A DNA stretch of 64,000 nt from Hemerocallis citrina (Eukaryota; Streptophyta; Magnoliopsida; Asparagales; Asphodelaceae), in contig CM030362.1 in NCBI GenBank assembly GCA_017893485.1, positions 256,722,744-256,786,743 on the forward strand, written 5' to 3'. The notes under the pieces are model-generated. The model did not search any database. It saw only the letters and a program-made list of their open reading frames with translations, and was not told the origin of the DNA. This document shows positions 35,611 to 48,515 of this stretch, piece after piece. Both the position numbers and the translations under genes were made by a program. Position 1 is the stretch's first letter, and each line of letters begins with the position of its first letter.

Positions 35611-36918
35611 TTTTGCTTGTCCTCGAGCAAAAAGTAAAACCATGAATAAGGGATAATAATCAATAGTAGACTCAACCCATCACACTAAGAGATTTTACCA
35701 TGTAAGCATCAAAATTTCAATTAAAAATATAAACAATAACCAATAAAGTAAAATCAAACATACCCACTTTCTCTAGTACGATTATTTATTCATAATTCTC
35801 AACCCAATCGTATTTGTCATGCAATTAATATAATTATAGTATGTAACGACTCTATCTGTGATTATTCCTTCTCACTACTACAAACCGAATAGCAAACTAG
35901 AGTTTTTTTTTTATTTAATTTATTTATTTATTAGTCTATTATCTAAGTTGTCACTTGTCTTTTGACGCGAATGCAAATATTTGTGATGAATTCACCCGGT
36001 TCCTCAACAAGTCACAAACTTAAAGTGCCTTGCATACTCATATTTCAAGTTGTCGTTTGACGTGAAAGTAAACATCGGTGATGAATATCCCTAGTTACTA
36101 AGAAACTCAATAGATTGGAGTAGATTGACTTTATTCATTTTTTTTTTCATTATTACTTTATTTACTTAAACTCTGTTTAGGGCTATATCAATGGGGCTAA
36201 TCACAAGAAAAAGCATCACATTTATCTTTTATGTATAATAGCATGACTCACAAAATTTTGTAAGGAATTTTGAAACTCAATAATCCTAAAATAAATAGGT
36301 ATGCTAAATCTTGCTTTATAAGCAATTGTCTATCCCAAAAAAAATTATTTCAATGCTTATCATAATAAAGAACTCAACAGTGTAAAAGTGAGTTTAATTG
36401 CAATTCCTTTTTGTTTTGTTTTGTTTTTCTTTTCAAATAAAAAAATAAAAATAATGAATTTGTAAAACTTCCCCCCAAACTTGAATATCACATTGTCCTC
36501 AATGGAAAAGGAAAAAGAAAAACAAAAAGAATGCAAAAAGTTCAGAATTTCTCCCCTGATTCGTCTTGAAAATTCTGCACACGCAGCGTTCAGTATTTTG
36601 GCGATATCTGGAGCTGTAGGTGTCCAAATGGGCTGATTTTTTTTAGCTGGAAAGCTGAGAAGATAGGCTACAATCGCTCTTTGAATCAGTTTTCCAGATT
36701 CTGACTATATACTGTTCAAAAATAGCCATCAATGTAGGTATACAAAACAGCTCCGTCCGGTGACTTCAAAATTTATGCAATCCTACAAGATAAAATCAAA
36801 AATTAAAATAAAATAAACTAAAAGATAAATCAAACCTAAATGCAGTAAAAGAAAACATGGGTTGCCTCCCAAGAAGCGCTAAGTTTTAAGTCTTCAGCCA
36901 GACATGGAGGTGGGATGT

Positions 36919-37284
36919 TTATGTAACGCCAAGATCCAACAACATTAACACATCCTTTCTTATTTTTCTCTTCAGGTGTGGATCAGGTTCAAGTTCAAGT
37001 TTGAGGCATTTCCTTCTTGATATTGACATCTTTGATTCCCCCACCTCTTTGAATTTATGCTGAAAAAATGAATAAATAGAGGGTGCAACATCCAAATACA
37101 TTACATTTTCAAAAATATTTTCTTTTTGAGTTTCAAGACTTGCTGAATTTGTTGGACATCCTTCTATAGGTGATTTTTCAATTTCAGCCTTATGTTTCTC
37201 GCCCACAATTAAATCAGTTTCACTTACTTGAATAGATGACTGTTCTTCAGGAGGAATCTTTATGGAATTAAAAATGTCATACAT
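36919..37284 (-). CDS. Unrecognised frame downstream of gag
   Basis: A 121-residue frame follows the gag remnants. It is acidic in its first half and ends in a basic stretch ('SRRKCLKLELEPDPHLKRKI'). I recognise no domain and no protease motif. The sequence just after it, 'gggttgcctcccaagaagcg' on the plus strand, is a block often seen between coding region and 3' LTR in related elements. It may be non-coding spacer that is open by chance. Confidence 0.3.
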   Translation of the reverse strand: MYDIFNSIKIPPEEQSSIQVSETDLIVGEKHKAEIEKSPIEGCPTNSASLETQKENIFENVMYLDVAPSIYSFFQHKFKEVGESKMSISRRKCLKLELEPDPHLKRKIRKDVLMLLDLGVT

Positions 37285-37317
37285 TACTTACTTATGCTGA
37301 ATTTGTTCCTCCACAAA

Positions 37318-38665
37318 TTATTCAATCTCATTTTGCTTTTCAACCACATTCTGTTCACCATTTTCTTCTTGTGGTTGCTCAATTGTTCTCCCGCTGCTTA
37401 GTGTTATTGCCTTGACATCTTCCGTGGGGTTGACAACTGTGTTGCTTGGTAATATTCTTGTAGTTCTTTCATTTAAAATATTTGAAATTTGACCAATTTG
37501 TACCTCAAAATTGTGAATGGAAGCTGTATTATTTTGAATCGCCATATCTGTCTTCTGCATATACTGATCTGTCTTTTGTATAAAGTGTTCTGCATGTACT
37601 GATCTGTCTTTTGTATGTGGTGTTCTGTCTTTTGCATGTGTTGCATGAATATCTCTTCTAATGTCGGCTTCTTTTCTTGCTGTGAAAAATTTTGAGGTGG
37701 TCGAATTGCTCCTTGATTGTTGTTCCAAGAAAAATTGGGGGTGTTTCTCCATTCTTGATTGTATGTGTTTGCATAATGATTGTTTTGCATTTGAAAGTTT
37801 GACACAAAATTCTCATGTTCGGAATTTGATGGAGCAAAAGGGTTCCCCACTTGACAATCTGCACTTGAATGGTTTCCTGCACAAAGATCACAAATGATAT
37901 TAGATTGGATAGAATTAACATTTAAATTACCTATTTGTTTAGATAAAGTAGCCATTTGTGCAGTTAAAGCAGAAATAGGATCAAGTTCAAAAACTCCAGC
38001 CACTTTCTTGGCATTGTTCTCTCTGAAGACCACTGGTAATGATTTGATGTCATCTCTTCTAAAAGATCATAGGCTGCTTTGTAAGTTTTGCTCATAAGTG
38101 CACCACCAGCTGCTACGTCAACTATAGATTGATTTGTAACTCCCAGACCATTATAGAATATTTGAATTTGTAGCCATGTCGGTAGTTCATGATGAGGACA
38201 CTTTCTTAATAACTTTTTGTACCTTTCCCATGCATCATACAAAGACTCAGTCTCAAATTGAGTGAATGTGGTAATATCATTCCTTAGTTTTGCTGTCTTT
38301 GCTGGCGGAAAATACTTAGCTAGAAATTTTTGTGCAAGTCCCTCCCAAGTAGTGATACTACCGGGTGGTAGGTAACGTAGCCAAGCCTTTGCCTTATCTC
38401 ATGAAAAAGAAAAGAGTCTCAATCTGATTGTATCATCGGATACTCCGTTGTACTTGAATGTATCACAAATTTCCAGAAAATTTGCAATGTGAGCATAAGA
38501 ATCCTCGTGCGGTAGTCCCCAAAATTGAACAGTCTGATGAATCATTAGAATAATCTCTGGTTCAATCTCAAAATCGTTAGCTTCAATAACCGGCTTCTTT
38601 ATGCTTGATTCATAAATCGAAGGTATAGCATAGTCTCTCAAAGGCCTGTTTTCATCGTTTGCCAT
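37318..38665 (-). pseudogene. gag: Athila-type gag, degenerate
   Basis: It starts at 38665 (MANDENRPLRDYAIPSIYES), then has capsid motifs ('VQFWGLPHEDSYAHIANFLE', 'KAWLRYLPPGSITTWEGLAQ', 'YDAWERYKKLLRKCPHHELP'). Next come the zinc-knuckle-like 'CDLCAGNHSSADC' and the 'NTYNQEWRNTPNFSWNN' region, then 'IHNFEVQIGQISNILNERTT' before the end. These are hallmarks of Athila gag. An in-frame TGA lies at 38399-38401, and the frame changes near 38035 and again near 37700. A run of MQKTD-type repeats lies at about 37640-37540. Gag would package element RNA; this copy cannot make the whole protein. Confidence 0.85.
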
Positions 38666-38865
38666 GATAATTTTCTTATATGTCCTGAAATGTAAGTATT
38701 AAAAAAAATAGAAAAACTAAAAAAATAAAATAAGAAAAATAAATGAAAGTAAAAATAAGTCAAAAGAAAATAAAGAAGTAAAATAATAATAACATAAAAA
38801 TAAATACAAAAAATCCAAACTAGTAATAATCTAGCAATTTTCAATATCAATAAAAGAATAAATAG

Positions 38866-38883
38866 TCCCCGGCAACGGCGCCA
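38866..38883 (-). other. Primer-binding site of the Athila-like element
   Basis: The minus strand reads TGGCGCCGTTGCCGGGGA, the standard Athila-type primer site a few bases after the 5' LTR. Confidence 0.9.
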
Positions 38884-38889
38884 AAAACT

Positions 38890-40420
38890 TGGTGTTAATA
38901 TTTGCAAGTGTACAAAATCGCAACAAGTAGTATAGTTAAGTAAATAGAGTGTCGAACCCACAGGGACTAATTATTTTATTGAGTACCGAATTTACTAGAT
39001 GAATCACTATTTGGAAGATCGAAATTAATAAAGGATTAAAGAAATAAATTAATTTAATCTAAAAAGAACTAACTAAATTAATTAAGAGGAAGCGGGAAGT
39101 GAAATTGTGTAATTTGTTAATGGCAAAATTAATTCTAGGGCTTTTGACTTCACCTAGTTCATCCCACACAATTTATAATTCCATAAGAATAAAAATATTA
39201 TTTTTCCAAGTTGTAGACCAAAATTTCCAAATTATTCAATGCTTTCTCTCGAACAACACCAAAAATATCTCCAACTAACAGTTTGCCATATCTCTATGCA
39301 AATTTAATTAATCGAAAACTCATTAAGTTCTGTGGATTTTTTAATGGTCACATCAATTGCGGTAAATTATCTCTAATTTCGCTCAATCAATGGTGTTCAA
39401 TTTTTATTGTTCTAAATCACAAATTACCTCTCGGTCTCTCCATGATCCAATAATCATACAAAAATTGGCCAAACGATTGTAAGCATTAAAAATCAAACAC
39501 ACAACCATGGAAAAATAGAAAAATAACACGAAATTAAAATTTGTGTTCTCAAAACTAGACTACATCGAAACCCTAGAAAAATAAATTTAGTTCATAATGA
39601 AATTGCACTTAACAAATTTGTTCAAAGATTGCATAATAAAATTTTAGAAGAGAAGAGAAGATACAAAAGTACTGTTTTGTAAATAAATAATTTGCAAACC
39701 GAATCCAGTAAAATAGTTGTTCTCTGTCTCGAACTCAGCGCCGAAGAAACAGAACCTGTCAAATCGCCTCTGGTCAAGTCGTCGTCTCAAAGTGCGTGCC
39801 AGAGACACAGTACCGTGCGCCAGGAGGAACCAGGACGCCCACTCTCTGTCTTTATTCTTTTCTTTTTTTTCTTCACACCCACCTCCTACCTACCTCCTTT
39901 CTCCAAGTCCTTCTTCACGCCCACCTACCAACTCTCCTCCTTCCTCCTTAACAACCTGTATACATGCATATATATAGGATAGGCTTAGTTTAAGATTAGG
40001 ATTAGTTTTAATTTAAAAACTTAGATAATTATTTATTATTAGTTAATTAATTAGAGTTTAAGATTAAGATAAATCTTTAATTATTAATCAACTAACAAAA
40101 ATTCGGTCAATTCTTTCTTTTCTTTTCTTTTTTTTAATTATTATACCTAATTAATAATATTTTTATTTTACTTTTTTTACATAGCCGAATTATACAATTT
40201 AAATTCAACAAAACAATAAAAATTAATAAATCAATAGTTTTACTTTGTTTGTTGATTTTTCCCAAAAATATTCACTTTTTGCATCAAAAATGTTATTTCA
40301 TCAAAAATAATTAATTACTTGCAATCTTATGAAAATAAGATGAAATATAAACAATATAAACGAAAACAAACAATTTTATTGGGTAAATGAGTACAAATAT
40401 TTGTATAAAAATTAGACACA
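38890..40420 (-). repeat. 5' LTR of the Athila-like element
   Basis: 1531 bp, direct copy of 34017-35588. A TATA-like CTATATATATGC on the minus strand lies at 39966-39977. Confidence 0.9.
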
Positions 40421-41738
40421 GCAGTAAAAAATTTACAATTTGGCACACAATAAAAGCATGGATTTGTTCTCTAATCATCTCATCAAAATTTAATTTATAC
40501 TACTCATTAATTATTTCTAGCATGCATGTCTTATATTTAGAAAACACAAGATTTCTTACATCACATCAATTTGATCTACATTACTAATATCTATTTTTTC
40601 CCTCCTGACCGAACCCGCCTAAAAAATCATATTCTAGCATGCTCAACCTATGAATTAGAAAGTACAAAGACCACCCACCTCTTATGAAGAACTTGAAACC
40701 AAAGATGAGACACAACTCCTAGCTCCAACAATCAAACTCCTAGCCTTCTCCTCCTAGCAAGAGCTCTCCCACAAGCCTCCAATGCACAAGAACACACACT
40801 CTCTCTCTTTCTTTTTCCTCCCTTGATTTGTTTATTTTAGGTGTGAAATGTGAAGAAGAATGGGGGTGTATTTATAGTACAAAGTGAAGGGCTAAAATGC
40901 AAATTTCTCCACCTAATAAATACCCACTAACTCTATCTCTTCACTTTCCCTAACCCCTACCTCTTCACTTTCTAAACTCCCATCTGGCCTCTCTCTCTCT
41001 TCTTAATCGGTCCCCCTCACTCTCTCTCCCCCTTTACACGTGTACATGTTGTTATGGGATGACAACTTATCATGTATAACTTAGTATAACATACCAATCC
41101 AATTTGTAATATAGATAAATTACCTCAAACATTTCAAAACATTTCCGATTGTGTGTACAGATAAATTGAAAAGGATTGTTAGTTGTACTAAGTTACCGAA
41201 TGCAATACAAATGAAAAATCAATTGTATACCAATATGCGCACCGGAAAATAAATACGCTTAAATACTGATACTGAAAAACACATACTTCGCACGTAAAAC
41301 ATAAAAATACAAAATTTGGTTTAATGAACGGAAAAATGTTAAAGATAATAAAAATACAATATAAGACAAATGTATTTATTAATTTTATATATTTCACGAC
41401 GTAATTATTACGTACATGGAAAACACGTGCATTACACGTACAAAAGTATTTAGATCAAAATGTGAGAAAATAAATTTCCGTTTTATAAAATAGATTTGAA
41501 TACATAAAATAAATAATTTAAACACATAGAAAATATTGCACGTAGCGGTGGAAACACATAATCGATACGTGGATCAAAACACGTAAAAAAATACGTAAAA
41601 CCCAGAGATTGAAATTTAATATTTTAGTTAACCCAAATAGGATAAAATATACGGGAAATGCATAAATAGTCGGAAAGCAAAATACGTAGTGAACATGTTA
41701 CAGAATTACCCGTACGGTACAAAATACACGTGCGTAAC
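40421..41738 (-). mobile_element. Long Tekay/Del-like LTR, minus strand, second half
   Basis: It continues the LTR interrupted at 34016. A TATA-like CTATAAATACAC on the minus strand at about 40869-40880 corresponds to TATAAATACC at 44091-44100 of the related LTR. CT-rich leader sequence lies at about 40745-40820. The expected 5' end (inverted GGGG.GTTACA) is not found; the next LTR begins at 41739, so this copy is truncated or rearranged there. Confidence 0.65.
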
Positions 41739-42274
41739 TATCACGCCCCGCTTCCCAAAAATACGGAATACAAGTATGTAACAAAAGCCCAGCGAATGAT
41801 TTTCATCATCCATAAGCTGTTCATGAATTCTTTACAATATCTCACAAAATAACCAGAGTCGGAAGCAAAAGGCACAACCATTCATTCATATTTGAAACAA
41901 ATTACCAACAGGAATTTACTTGAATTCAATACAATATTTTCAAATAAATCAGAGTCTGGAGAAAACAATATCCTGGGTCACATCACCCAAATACAAACAA
42001 TATACAAATAACCAAATATACTTTATTCAAGTTCAAGCATCAATTAATAATAATAAATAAGCAGAAACTCCAGCTCTAATACATCATCTCGCCAATACCT
42101 TCTGGAACCTGTCCTCCAAAATCTGCAATACAACGAATGCAGGCAAGAGAAAAAGAGAGAACACAAGTACCCATCAATTGCAAGTCGTGGGTCACAAATA
42201 GAGTAGGATACAAGCACATGGAATGGAAAAAACTAACTAGCACATGGTATAGGTATAATGTCAACCTAGACAAA

Positions 42275-42510
42275 CTAGCATGGTAAAAGTGTCAAGTGTA
42301 CACGGCATAAATCAAGTATCAAGTAAACAAGTATCTTATAAACATGCATCAAGTGTCAAGTGTCGTGTAATCATGCATCAAGTATCATGTTTCAAATTTC
42401 ATGTAATCAAGTCTCATCTATCAAGTCTCATGTATCATGTAGTCAAGTATCAAGCAAGCATGTATCATGTCAAGTATCTTATTCAAGTATCATGTATCAA
42501 GTCTTGTAGT
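42275..42510. repeat. Short repeats of 'caagtatcatgt' type
   Basis: Irregular repeats of about 10-20 bases (AAGTATCA, AAGTGTCA, AAGTCTCAT) lie in the second-family LTR, upstream of the 42-bp repeat. Confidence 0.6.
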
Positions 42511-42656
42511 GATTTACTATCTAGGTAGCACTTCATGTCGCCCATACAACATGGTTGCTACAACAAACAGTGTTGCTTTAGATTTCATAGTGGAACATAG
42601 AGGGCAGTATACTCAGGAACAAGTCAAATAACAAGTATTAAGCACGAGTCACATAA

Positions 42657-42810
42657 ATGTGAACAAGTGGCAGCAAGTATCAAGCATGAGTCATGTAGTC
42701 ATGAACAGGTGGCAACAAGTATCAAGCACGAGTCATATAGTCATGAACAGGTGGCAACAAGTATCAAGCACGAGTCATGTAGTCATGAACAGGTGGAAAC
42801 AAGTATGGGA
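42657..42810. repeat. 42-bp tandem repeat, about 3.5 copies
   Basis: Unit 'gaacaggtggcaacaagtat' plus 'caagcacgagtcatgtagtc' plus 'at'. Its length is a multiple of three, so the frame across it stays open without being a gene. Confidence 0.9.
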
Positions 42811-44090
42811 AATACGGGCCCCCTTCCGAGTACACGTTTCTGAATTATCCACTAATCGATCTTTCGCTTAAACCCCGCCTTGATTACTTTTATTATTGTT
42901 ATCCAACGGACATGAATGTCTGCAAAATAGTGTCAAATAAACATGGTATGATCAGGTTTAGGTTCAGGTTAACAAATTAGCATACATGGATGATATACAT
43001 TCACATATACGAGCAAAATAGTCTGGGTTCATAATCAGGACAGCAAGACCAAGCAGTACTAAAACAGTGATTCTAAGAGCTACAGACATGCAAATCAAGA
43101 TCTGTCGATGGATCTGGAAACTAGACATCTACACGAATCCAACGAGTATAATAATGTCACACACTAGTTCACAATATCTCAGCTCAAAACTGAGTTGAAT
43201 ACAGATTTTAGGTTCAGCCAGAAAACCGGGGAACAACTTCAAAAGCATGAAAACAGCATGAAAACATATCAAATAATTCCACAAAAAATCTGGGGTATTC
43301 TCCTATAGGTATAGACTCAAAATAACAAGTTTCATAATATTGCAGTAAGTATAGATCAGTTATCAAAATTACTAAAGCATCAAGAAAACATAGTTTAACG
43401 AATCTGGAAATCTCAACACTGCTGTACGAAAACTAGAATATCTCGCAACCAGTGAATCAAAATTCAATTCTGCCAAAACGAAATGAAAATAGATAGATTT
43501 TACTAACTTTTATATTTCACAAAGAATTTTCATACAGTGTAATGCCCCGATTTTCATTTATGAAAATTATTTATTTTGCACGTAGTGTGCACGTGCAATA
43601 TTTTTGGTTGAATTAAATGTTATGATTATTTCCATTATGATGGGTATGGATTTTTAAATATGTGCTTTTAAATTATTTTGACAAAGCTTTCTTTCAATTA
43701 GACAAAAAGTCTTTTCTTTTAAAAGCCCAAAGTTAATTTAATTTATTATAATTATTTTGGCCCATTAAACTAGAGCCCATTAGTTAATTTATTTTTTTAA
43801 ATATGACTTGTAATGTAAAATACAAAAATTAAAGTTTATTTTTATATAAAATAAAATGTACAATTTTTGGATCTAGTTGCATGCACGTGCACTACACGTA
43901 CACGTGCAATATGCACTTTCCTATGATGGCCAGTTTTGATCTTTTTGGGAGGGAAACCAAAAATTTGAGTGGAGATCATGCTTGGTGGTTACTTGGTTGT
44001 TGGTAGTTAATGTAACTCCTACTTTCATCTTAGCCCTCCATCTTATAACCAATTACTTGATCCTAGCCCTCCATTCCATCAAGATTTTAG

Positions 44091-44100
44091 TATAAATACC
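44091..44100 (+). promoter_or_regulatory. Putative TATA box of the solo LTR
   Basis: TATAAATACC lies 553 bases into the LTR and is conserved in the inverted copy at about 40869-40880. Confidence 0.55.
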
Positions 44101-45031
44101 CCCCCTCATGGCTAGTCATTCTTGTGCCCATTACTTTCTACAAACCTATAGTCTAAATTATATTATCTATTAGTGATTGTGTGAGTTAAAAGATTGAGAG
44201 TGTGTGGGATTTTTGCTTGCAACTAGAAGAGGGAGAGGCCGGCATCAAGGAAGGAGGAGCGCTCGGTTTGCTTGGGTGTGCTTGGAGGCTTGTGTGCACG
44301 TGTTCAAGGAGGAGCATTTCGTTGCAAGGACATTCGTCTAGGGATTGCTAGTTGTATTTTTTCTCTCCATACAAGGTGGGTAAATTTTCTATATTCTAAT
44401 TAGGGGTGCATGCTAGATTGAATTATATGAATGAGGCATGAAAAATAATAATAAGAGTACACTATTAATGGGAAAATTGACCTATGAATTGATTGGAATG
44501 TGGGTGTGCAATTGTATGTGATTTGATTAGTAAAAATCTAAGTTTGTATGGATTAATTATACCCATGGATTGTTAAAGAAAGTCTCATTATCTACATCAC
44601 AAATTATATACACAAAGTTAGTAGAATGGCAATGCTACTTCATGTGATTAAATGGATCATTGTGTGATATTGAAATAAATGAATTAGGATATAGATTAGT
44701 ATGTTTGGTAAAAGGTTAAAAACAGAGAATTAATGTGAAGTTTGCTAATAAAAGGATTAGTGGTATTATTTGTTAATAAATGTCGAAATGAAGAATGTGG
44801 TAGTTATAATGTAGAATTCGCATTAATTGTATGAAAATTTATTTTAATTGTTGAAAAAACTACTTTTTTATACTGATATGTAAATTAGACAAAAAAAATC
44901 AATCTAGAATTTTACAGCAATTTTTATAAAAGTAAAGTGAAATGAGGACTGGTTGAACATCGAGACGTTTTAATAACAGAGAGAATTGGTTCAAATGAGT
45001 TTTAAGTTGCGTTCTTGACAACTTGAGCGCG

Positions 45032-45103
45032 TAGCTCAAGTGGTCGGGACGGCTCTGATCGCTACAGTAGCCTTGGGTTCCCTGTGGTGGCCGGTTCGAA
45101 TCC
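45032..45103 (+). other. tRNA-like module 1 in the solo LTR
   Basis: A-box TAGCTCAAGTGG (45032-45043) and a perfect B-box GGTTCGAATCC (45093-45103) are 49 bases apart. A CCA-less, poorly folding body argues against a working tRNA. Confidence 0.65.
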
Positions 45104-45202
45104 CTGTGGCACCATAATTTGTTTCATGAATTTTTAAAACAAAGAATCAGTGACCGAGAGCATCAAATTCACTCTGCCTTCCTTTTATACCGCTGGCACA
45201 AA

Positions 45203-45256
45203 TGGCCTAGTGGCCGGTGCCTTTGGCTGTGTTCTCTGCGTGCTGGGTTCGGATCT
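45203..45256 (+). other. tRNA-like module 2 in the solo LTR
   Basis: A-box TGGCCTAGTGG (45203-45213) and B-box-like GGTTCGGATCT (45246-45256). Confidence 0.6.
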
Positions 45257-48200
45257 TGACCTCGGCAAGATTGAGAAAAACTTATTTTTTAACGTTTTAG
45301 TGATCAAAAAATTATGGAAATAATATGGTTATTTTTCTAAAAATGTGTAGGACTTATGAAAAATAATTTGGAGATTATTTGCATGAAATAAAACATGATT
45401 TGAGAATAAAATGTGTAAATAGAACTATGGTTTTATATTTATATTTTTGTGAAATTATATCTTGCAAAAAGAATGAAGGATTAGAAAATTAATTTGGCAA
45501 AAAGAAATTATATTGTGTGATGTGATGCAAATTATTCTCATTTGATAATAGTGTGGAAATTATGAAGTGTAAATGTTCACCTTGGATTGAATAATTAGTG
45601 ATGTGGGTTTTTATGTGAAAATAACATTTCATGAGTTACATGATGAATAGTTGAATTTCATGTATAGTTATGGACTATTTGAACGAATTAGAAATCATGA
45701 TTGGAAAAGAGAAATACTTTTGAGTATGATAACTCAACATGAGAATTTATGAGTTGGAAATGCTCAAATTGGAAATTGTGAATTGACAATTGAAACAAAA
45801 AGAGTAGCTAAGTCTCCCCCGACATTTGGAAATAAATGAAATGAAAATTGAAAAGAAAGACCAAGGTTGGTCATGTTTGAATGAATGAATAAGTCCGGTG
45901 TAGTGGAGAGGCTAACTCTAGAGCTTTGATTTTTGTTCATGATTTTGATAAAAACTAAGGATTAGTACATAGTGGAGACATGATGAAAGTAGGAGAAAAA
46001 CACGAGTATGAGGGCCATCGGATTGGCGGTGTGAGAGTGATCCATAGGCTGCCTGCTTGATGTGTCAAGACATGGCGTGGGCACTACTCCAGAATTATCG
46101 TCCCGGTGGCGACGCTTGTGGGATGTTTGGTGACTGCAAGAGGATAGTGTGCCATGAAGGAGGCTGAATTGCCACAGGCTGTCTTCACGATGCGTCGTGA
46201 CATGACGTGGGATTCCCCTCCAGGGTTTCTGTACACGTGCTTGTACTCATAGAACATCTAAGATACCTACCGTAATTACAGTAGTAGATTAAGTCATAAC
46301 GAGGGATTGAACCCTACAAAGATGAAGAACGATTAAGGGCTTGCCCTCAGACCTATGTAGTATGGGATGCATAGAATCCGAACAAGTGCGTATTAGTGTC
46401 ATTTAACATAATTAACTGCATTAAGGACTAAGTGCGCAATCACAACACGACATCAATAGGGTAGTCCCTTTAGTTTGATATGTGACAAGTTTGTGTTTGC
46501 TAAATATGGAAAATAAGTTATACTATTTCCGGCATAGAGAGGATGACCGTGTATAATGATCGTCGGTTGAATAAACTGACGTACCCACAGTCTTATATGC
46601 AGGTAAATGGCAAGATAAAGATTAAAGAAGAACAGATGCTTAAAGATTATTCAATGTTGTTGTACATTTATTTCATTGTTGTAAACTTTACTTCCGCTGT
46701 GCAATGTAAATTGTAAATGTATTCATGTAAACTTTGATATAAGGTGAAAAGTTCAAATTTCTTGTAAAATTGTACTAAATGAAGCGGAAATATCCTGTAG
46801 AATATCTCGAATTCAGTGTATTTGGGATTCGGGGCGTTACATACAGTATAAATAATTATAGTGAAAATAGGGTTCTTTACTGAACAGCGTGCAAATTACA
46901 GCATAAGAAGATTTTAGAAAAGAGCATGAAATACCACATAAAACTTATCTTTAAAATTCATCAAAAATCTGAGTAGTCCATAATATCATAAGGAAACACT
47001 GAGCAAAATATTATACCAAGGTATTATGTATAGAATAGTTCTTGAAAATAATTTGTTAACAAAATTTACACAAAACAGAATCTGGAATCTATCGACACGT
47101 CTGTACCAAAACCATCATATCTCAGGCATACGAAATCCAAATCAAGTAAAACCAGTGGGGGTTTGAAAATAGACAAAATTATCTAGAATTCCTCTTTTAT
47201 TTCAAAATTAAGATTCGGACTGTAGCATGGGTGAAAACAGCAAACCAAACAGAACAAGCTGCAAATACAGATTTCACACCTCTAGACAAAAACATCATAA
47301 CTTTCACAATAATGCTCCAAACACAACCAAACTTGAAATACAACCTACCAAACATCTAAACATCATGTTTTAGGAATCCTAACATGTCCAAGCCTATTAA
47401 TTTCACATGGGCAATCAATCAAACACATAACATGCAATTAGTCACATACACGAATAAAATCAAGTTTGGGTAAAACCTAGGTTATCATCCTATCAAGTTT
47501 CATGTCATAAGCCATTTATGGCCAAATTTATCACAATAGAGACAAACTCATCAAGAAAAACACAAATTTTTGGTTGTCTCTAGACCCAACTACTCTAGGT
47601 GTGAACTTTTTGACTTGTATCAACCTATTGAATTTTTGTACAAGTTACTTGCCTTGTGATGGAGATGAATGCGATCTAATGCGAAGAGAAGAGAACTCAC
47701 GAACCAATCCTTTCCAAACGCGAATCAAAGCAAATCCACGAACAAAACTCTTCTCACGAACGATCCTTGATGCAATGAACAAAGTGGAGAACACCCACTT
47801 TGAGAAACAATAAGAGAAGGGGTGTTAATGTTGATTTTGATGGTGGTGGTGTTCCTTGGTGGTTCCGGCCAACAAGGGAAGTGGATGGAGTTGTAGGGTT
47901 TTGTAGATTTTTGTATGGAGATTGTGTATGGCCGGTTGAAGGATGGATGGAGGGGAGTGGGGCTCGGTTTTGGGAAGGAGGGGGTAGCCGGGATTGATTC
48001 AAGGGGAGGCCGGGTGTATTTGGAGAGGGAGAGAGAAAATAAAGATTAGGGTTAGGGTTTAAGGGGATTAGTGGTTATATATATGGGTTTAATATGGGTT
48101 ATTGGGTTGTGGGTATGAATATGTAGTAATAGGTATACAAATGGATAATGGTTATTGGGTAGATTTCAATTGGGGAAGCAATTTATAGTGAATTCGGTGC

Positions 48201-48515
48201 CTCCTAAAAATCTCATTAGGGGTCAAAAATCATAGTTTGGGAAAAACACCACCAAATACCATCACATCACCATGGGAAAATGTAATGAAGATAATGAGGC
48301 CAAAAATGAAGAAAAGAATCCAAAATGGCGAAAACGAACCAAAACGACGAACAACCAACACAAGGAGCTCAAATGAAAAGAAAAAGAATATAAATTGAAA
48401 ATAAATCCAATATACGATTCAGAAAAATACACTCCAAAATATATAAAATAAAAAACAGGGGTTACAGTAACCCACGAGGGCAAAATTGTCATTTTCAATT
48501 TTGCGGGGTGTTACA

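Larger units (their letters stand above)
34017..40420 (-). mobile_element. Athila-like gypsy element, non-autonomous, 6.4 kb
   Basis: Direct LTRs of 1572 and 1531 bp (34017-35588, 38890-40420) flank 3.3 kb. The primer site TGGCGCCGTTGCCGGGGA and a polypurine stretch mark it as minus strand. The gag remains are of the Athila type. Between gag and the 3' LTR there are only about 1.3 kb plus a short unknown frame, so protease, RT, RNase H and integrase are absent. The LTRs are closely similar in the parts I compared, suggesting a fairly recent insertion. Flanking GCAAA (34012-34016) and GCAGT (40421-40425) are at best an altered 5-bp duplication. Confidence 0.9.
43538..46841 (+). mobile_element. 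Solo LTR of a Tekay/Del-like element, 3.3 kb
   Basis: TGTAATGCCCC...GGGGCGTTACA is flanked by a perfect 5-bp duplication TACAG (43533-43537, 46842-46846). It has no interior and no second LTR. TATAAATACC at 44091-44100 with a following leader gives plus orientation. Two tRNA-like modules lie downstream of the promoter. It belongs to the same family as 31691-34016/40421-41738. Confidence 0.92.
41739..48515 (-). mobile_element. Long LTR of a second family, minus strand, split by a solo LTR
   Basis: The left end TATCACGCCCCGC and the right end GCGGGGTGTTACA are imperfect inverted ends of the TGTAACACCCC type. Without the nested 43538-46841 LTR and its duplication it is about 3.47 kb. A TATA-like stretch at 48074-48083 and a pyrimidine-rich leader below it (minus strand) give the direction. 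On the right it abuts LINE reverse-transcriptase codons; the matching LINE half is not found on the left, so deletion or rearrangement accompanied or followed insertion. Confidence 0.7.

Noticed and set aside
45032..45103. A functional tRNA gene
   Set aside because: The A and B boxes are good, but no complete cloverleaf with a paired acceptor stem could be drawn. The module sits within an LTR and recurs in its family.
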